Positions 59,537 to 64,000 of a DNA stretch of 64,000 bases are shown in pieces. Origin of the DNA: Lunularia cruciata (taxonomy: Eukaryota > Streptophyta > Marchantiopsida > Lunulariales > Lunulariaceae); NCBI GenBank assembly GCA_948567375.1, contig OX419759.1, positions 32,837,493 to 32,901,492 on the forward strand, read 5' to 3'. The notes beneath the pieces were generated by a model. It did not search any database, was not told where the DNA came from, and saw only the letters and a program-made list of their open reading frames with translations. The translations under genes and the position numbers were made by a program. Positions within the stretch are counted from its first letter, which is position 1; the number at the start of each line of letters is the position of its first letter.

Positions 59537-59819
59537 GCTTTGCTTTGTAATATATTTGAGATAGCGTGTGTCCATTGTTCTATAGAGAGCAATGGCTGGT
59601 ACAATCCATATGAAAGCAATCACATGAGGTGATATTTCGTTCGGATGTTCCAATTGTGTGTAGGTCGGATATCTTAGGTGCGGTAAGGCAGATTTCTCAT
59701 ATAGACTCTATAGACTCTATTGGGGCTTAGTTCTATTTTACCTTTTTTTGTCTCTCCCTTGTCCAACTTGATGGGGTCTTTCCATCCTTCGTTTTTCCTA
59801 CGCGGTCTCCTTCTTCTCC
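59537..59819 (+). mobile_element. 5'-truncated non-LTR copy (copy 6), ~283 bp
   Basis: It matches the 3' ~280 bp of the family (gcgtgtgtccattgttctat, gatatcttaggtgcggtaag, cctacgcggtctcc) and ends ...ttcttctc at the shared 3' terminus. The flanks atcaaacctt (59527-59536) and atcgaacctt (59820-59829) form a 10-bp duplication with one mismatch. It contains a small repeat, atagactctatagactctat. Confidence 0.82.
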
Positions 59820-59829
59820 ATCGAACCTT

Positions 59830-61751
59830 ACATTTCTCTATTTCCCTGTCTTTGACTCAAGGGTATTCCAATTTGTCCAAGTCTGTTTGAAATTGCTGTG
59901 TGTCAGGAACGCTGCAGGATACACTTCTCGAGCCCTTTAAACGTACATTAGCCATCTATCTTTAAACCATGTCTGTTTACCGTTATGAAACTGCCTCAAT
60001 CTAGTGGAGCACGTCTCATCGTGACGATTTTCATTATCAGCAGTAATTTTTGGCTCGATCAGCATCTTCGCCGCATACCATCGCTCGTGGTCTGGGAATC
60101 CTTTGGAGTAAAGTATCAAGCAAGAAAACAGAGACCCCCCAAATGTAGTTAGAAATCTGAGAATATAGACGAACGTATCTGAGTCTGCTCCATGCTGCGT
60201 TCTTTCATGTGCCGATGATTTACTAATCACCCGACCAGAGAGAAGCACGCACACAATCATCACGAAGTACATCTCATTCCCCTTACTACAAAGATTAGTA
60301 ATTCTTTGATCAAAAACCTAGGACGGATCTCACGAAGAAAGACATTGGATACGGGATTTTCCTGCTGACATCTAACTGGAGACAATCGAGTGGAGCATAC
60401 GGGAAATTACTCAAAATTCTGCACGACGTGGTGAAAGTCTGTTAGTTACATTGTAGCCTGCTAACCTGCTACCACCTACGATACCTGCAAGATGTCACAT
60501 GCAGAAATTCTAATCTTGTCCTTTGTAATCAAGTGTTTCACTACTACTTCTCTGTTCAAAGGTCCCTGAAGCCTATAGTCTAGGAACATTTACACTGACA
60601 ACGTTCCTTGAGCTGATTGTACTCTCTGTGTGTAAAAGTCAGTGTAGAAATGAAGCTGCCTTCCCATTTTCGAGGCGAAGAAACGAAGTACAGAATTCGA
60701 TGACATCTAGGGATCGATCCTTCAACTTAGCTTGAAGCTTTGGAAACCAAGGGCTGTTATCATGATAGTTACTTGTAACTATAAAGCTAAGTGTATGTAG
60801 ACTAACTGGACACATCCGAAATGTTCAAACTTCCAACTCAAGTTGTTGTACCGAAGGGGTCTCTGTCTGATTGGAAGTACGCGATAAAGTATCACTCCTC
60901 TATATCCATGAATTGGAAGTTTCTCCACTTTGGTGAGTTACAGCTTCATCGAAGTGATTGGTCTTTTTGACTGTTCTAATACGGCGAAAGTTAAAGCTGA
61001 CTTGTAGACTACACACGGAAGAACTGTGACAAATCCTAAGACAAGTGTGCGCATTATGTCAATGTAGGCAATATTGAATCTTTGGGATATGTTTTCGTAG
61101 TGAATCTAAAGTGCTATCGTCAAAATCAGTATCTGAAACTGAAAGCAAGCTTAAATCGATCCATCGTCCCTTTCTTGAGAAACACCACACAACGAAACAT
61201 AGCAGGCGCCTACTTCGCAGCAGAAGCAGTTTTGTAAGACACTCCTTTTTTTTATCTTCTTCAGTTCAAACGGAGCGTCTGTCCAAAAATTTCTCCCCCA
61301 TATTCTGCGACGCGAGCTTCTCTAAACCTCTCTTGCACTCTTCTTCATTGTCAAAGGGAAGAGACACGATTTTGCGCTCATAGTTCTTCAATCTCCAGCA
61401 TCTTGTACATCAAATCCCCTATGCCACGTTTAATAGCAGCAGCGCTGTAAAACCCGCCTTACACGGTGGGCATCATGGTGTGCATGGTTTCCAAAATCCA
61501 TGGGTTCTGCAATACCGTACTTCGAATACCACCACTTTCGGACGTCCACCCGTACGAGTTCAACTTTCTCCCTAATCCTCCACCAAATTAGCGGAGTAAA
61601 ATTTATCCCACTAAGTTGGCAGACATGAAAACGAGTTTAGATTTCCCTTCCGTCTTGTTTATTTTGGTCGAGGTAGAAATGCTTATCGTAATGCTCTTTT
61701 AACTTCGCGGTAATGCTTTTTTAATTTCGCGATAAGACAGTAATTATGAAT
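59830..61751. other. Spacer with weak unassigned frames
   Basis: A minus-strand frame at 60272-59937 (111 codons) begins with a hydrophobic, signal-like MYFVMIVCVLLSG and has a second hydrophobic segment near residue 45. A plus-strand frame at 61111-61383 (90 codons) is Ser/Arg-rich. Neither has a recognised domain or supporting context, so neither is called a gene. Confidence 0.3.
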
Positions 61752-62090
61752 GAAAAGAGCTACCGCATAGAAAACACGAACGATGGGAAGACCCATCAAG
61801 CGGTACAAGGGAGAGAAAAGAAGTAAAATGGGGCTAAGCCCCAATATAGTCTATATGTACAAGGGAGGAAGAAAAAAGTAAAATGGGCTAAGCCTCAACA
61901 GAGTCTACATGCGAGATCTGTGCTATTGCATCTAAGATATCCTAGCTATATAAAGCAGACGGTCTACAAACAATTGGAGCATCAGAAGAAGCTTCACCTA
62001 GTGTGATTATACTCCCATAGATTGCATTAACCACTGTTTTTTCAAAGCAATGGACACGCAGTCTAAAATATGCTATAAAATATGAGAGTA
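61752..62090 (-). mobile_element. 5'-truncated non-LTR copy (copy 7)
   Basis: It carries the 3' tail and part of the endonuclease region (taccgcatag, gatgggaagacccatcaag, gatatcctagctat, ataaaatatgagag). A 54-bp tail segment is tandemly duplicated (61804-61857 and 61858-61911). I found no convincing flanking duplication. Confidence 0.8.
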
Positions 62091-62556
62091 GTACAAGAAT
62101 TATTAGAAAATTCATCAAAGCTAGTCATATTTCAACCATATTCCCAGAATATTAAATGAGTGCTAATCATTTTTCATGTCATGTCATCTGACAAAGATTT
62201 ATTCAATTATTTTTCAGACATTTGTACGCAATATGTATCAAATCATGCTATTTAAATTTGGTATAATTTTTTGTGTTTGGAACTATGTAATTTTATCAAA
62301 ACTCAAATTCAGTATATCAATGTTCTAAATATTATCTTTTTGTGGATATCCTTTGTAAACGTTTTACATCTGATAAAAAATTATTTATTTATTTATTGCA
62401 TGTCAGTTAATCTAGAAAGCATGTTTGTCTGAGTGAAAATTCCAATTAATAGGGGAAACAAAGCTCTTCAATTCAACTTAACTTAAAAAGCATGGTTAAT
62501 TTGAGCCTGAACTTGGAAACATATCTCGGGAATAACATTTGCCTATTGGTAAACAA
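62091..62556. other. AT-rich spacer
   Basis: Nothing recognised between the non-LTR copy and the presumed transposon end at 62559. Confidence 0.4.
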
Positions 62557-62558
62557 CT

Positions 62559-63172
62559 ACAGTAACCTCCTGGTTAAGTATGCACCCATTTAAGTACACA
62601 TCCCAGTTAAGTCCGCATCTTCTGATAGACAATTTAGGGTTCAATATTTCTCAATTGAACATGTCATGAATTGTCATCTGGTGCAAGTTTTGAAGTTTCT
62701 TGCGTTTGGCTTTGACAGCAACCTTGCTGACCTTGCTCTAGAAGATTTCAAACAATTTTTTTAGCTCTTCAAAAGTTCCCTCAGCTTTGGTTTGAACTTC
62801 AGTGCAGAGCAGCTGGTACTCAATATCGAGAACTTGTTTATAAAGAGATTCAAAACCCTGAAATATGGTTCTAATCTCTAAATTGGCATTCAGCTCTTGA
62901 GGATCAGGGTCGTCTGCATCATTCACCGCAGTGTCAATAATCTTCATCAACTCTAACAACTCTTCAACATCTTCCAACACTGCTGTTACATATTCTTCAT
63001 TGTTCTCATCATCAATATGAATGAAGTCTTTCAGTTCCAATGGATTGATAGAGAATGTTTCAATGGCGTGTGCCAAATTGCTGAATATGTTCTGAACTTC
63101 ATCAACAACTTCCAATTCTGGCTCTAGTTGCATCAACTCTGCCTTACTGAAGCATTTTTTATAAAAAATGCT
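62559..63172 (-). mobile_element. Fragment of a Tigger/pogo-like DNA transposon
   Basis: Following a TA dinucleotide, CAGTAACCTCCTGGTTAAGT starts an end sequence of the Tc1/mariner-pogo type, with repeated TTAAGT words in the next ~60 bp. Inside it, a minus-strand frame (63184-62738) encodes an acidic C-terminal tail (INPLELKDFIHIDDENNEEY) that resembles the tail of the transposase at 34690-36127. The other end and the catalytic part are missing; the fragment is joined to a non-LTR copy at about 63173. The frame's first few residues come from that neighbour. Confidence 0.5.
62738..63172 (-). pseudogene. Transposase C-terminal fragment, Tigger-like
   Basis: About 144 codons of acidic, helix-prone sequence (VEELLELMKIIDTAVNDADD, FEELKKLFEIF) without catalytic residues. 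The similarity to Tigger tails is in pattern (a D/E-rich stretch after an IDDEN motif), not a computed alignment. An unrelated coiled-coil fragment is the alternative. Confidence 0.45.
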
Positions 63173-63330
63173 TATGACTTGCATAGCTTAGATATCTTAG
63201 ATGTGGTAGTGTAGATTTCTCATATCAATACTATTGGAGCCTAGCACTATTTTACCTCTTTTGTCTCTCCCTTATATGGCTTGATTAGGTCTTCACATCC
63301 TCCATGTGTTCTACATGGTTGCCTTTTTTC
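63173..63330 (+). mobile_element. 5'-truncated non-LTR copy (copy 8), ~158 bp
   Basis: It matches the last ~160 bp of the family (gacttgcatagcttagatat, ttttgtctctccctta) and ends with the variant tail gtgttctacatggttgcc, as in copy 5. It abuts the Tigger-like fragment on its 5' side. Confidence 0.78.
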
Positions 63331-64000
63331 CCCTTTTGCACCTATGTGCAATTGAAGTCTTGTTGCTTGTCTTCTATTCGAGAGTAACTTGCAATAAAAT
63401 TCTATACAAAACCAATACATAACTAGTGCACCTCATTTTGTAATTCTGCATCATCAATACAACATCATCTAAACCTTAAAGGGTTGCAAAACTACCGTCC
63501 ATTGCAAATAGGAGGCGAGTGAAAGGATTCAATTGTATATTGTATGTCTTTATTTTAGGTGTTGATGTTGTTGACTTTGTTGAGTATTATGGCCATTTTG
63601 TCACCTCATGATGGGATTCAAGATGTACTAGGGGTTTCAGTTTTGAAATTTATAGGAGATAGGTACATCATGTAAGTTTTGGATGAAGTCGTGTAAATCA
63701 AATCATGATCATTTGTGGAAAGGGTCATATCATTTTAAGATTGAGAATCTATGTCTTGATGTAATTTTTGGTCTGAATTTTTGGACATCAAGGTCTATAG
63801 GACATCTAGTAAACCATCAACTTAATTGGGTCATGTTTTTTAAACGGGTCATGAAAAATATGACTAGTTAACTTGTATAAAGTTATGGGAATGTCTCATT
63901 TGAAATCAAGGGAATTCCTCCCACACCCCATAATTGTTTAGTAAGAGGTTTCAAAAACTATTTCTATGGGATATTTATTGGGGTAGGTGGGAATCCATAA
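63331..64000. other. AT-rich spacer at the window end
   Basis: Only short frames are present; the plus-strand one at 63683-63871 has no recognised domain. Confidence 0.45.

Noticed and set aside
59937-60272. 111-codon frame with a hydrophobic N-terminus as a secreted peptide gene
   Set aside because: No conserved motif, no promoter or partner evidence; the hydrophobic start alone is not sufficient.
61741-62110. Target-site duplication for non-LTR copy 7
   Set aside because: Only a 6-bp AT-rich similarity (aattat) near the ends; too weak to claim.

Overview
The window is nuclear DNA of a land plant. The best-supported genes are a plant-type Golgi Qb-SNARE of the GOS12 family (6 exons) and a plant DENND6-type DENN-domain protein (4 exons), both with clean GT-AG introns. 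Chromodomain Ty3/gypsy elements primed by initiator tRNA-Met fit the same source. An abundant non-LTR retrotransposon with a C2H2 finger, reverse transcriptase, CCHC knuckle and a restriction-like endonuclease-type C-terminus is unlike the L1/RTE elements that dominate seed plants, so I suspect a bryophyte or other seed-free plant. No species is claimed.

Layout. 1-6.3 kb: a near full-length non-LTR element (minus strand, 981-4904) interrupted by a solo gypsy LTR, then a 92-bp copy of its 3' end. 7.6-9.5 kb: a single-exon orphan gene (minus strand, 535 aa). 10.4-36.1 kb: a repeat island. It holds a 490-bp non-LTR copy, solo LTRs of gypsy family A, a 5'-inverted non-LTR copy, a broken old A element, a younger complete A element (15334-21933), deleted copies of gypsy family B (21934-27171), the rest of an old A element, a long-inverted-repeat (MITE-like) element, another non-LTR copy, two more solo A LTRs and a Tigger/pogo-type transposase pseudogene. 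36-39 kb: AT-rich spacer with a TA/GA microsatellite. 39-58 kb: gene territory with GOS12 (39970-42502) and the DENND6-like gene (49980-58032), both on the plus strand. 58-64 kb: spacer with three small non-LTR fragments and the end of a second Tigger-like transposon.

Function. The two conserved genes both act in membrane traffic (a Golgi SNARE and a putative Rab exchange factor), but nothing in the sequence shows co-regulation. The repeat part is readable as history: target-site duplications flank at least seven insertions, counting two imperfect ones. The most interesting signals are (i) the non-LTR family, with a common 3' end, variable truncation, variable target duplications and one 5' inversion, and (ii) family B LTRs, which carry perfect heat-shock-element arrays upstream of a TATA box, as in heat-activated plant retrotransposons. 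I found no CRISPR, operon, tRNA or rRNA gene, and no clear case of a wholly new cellular system.
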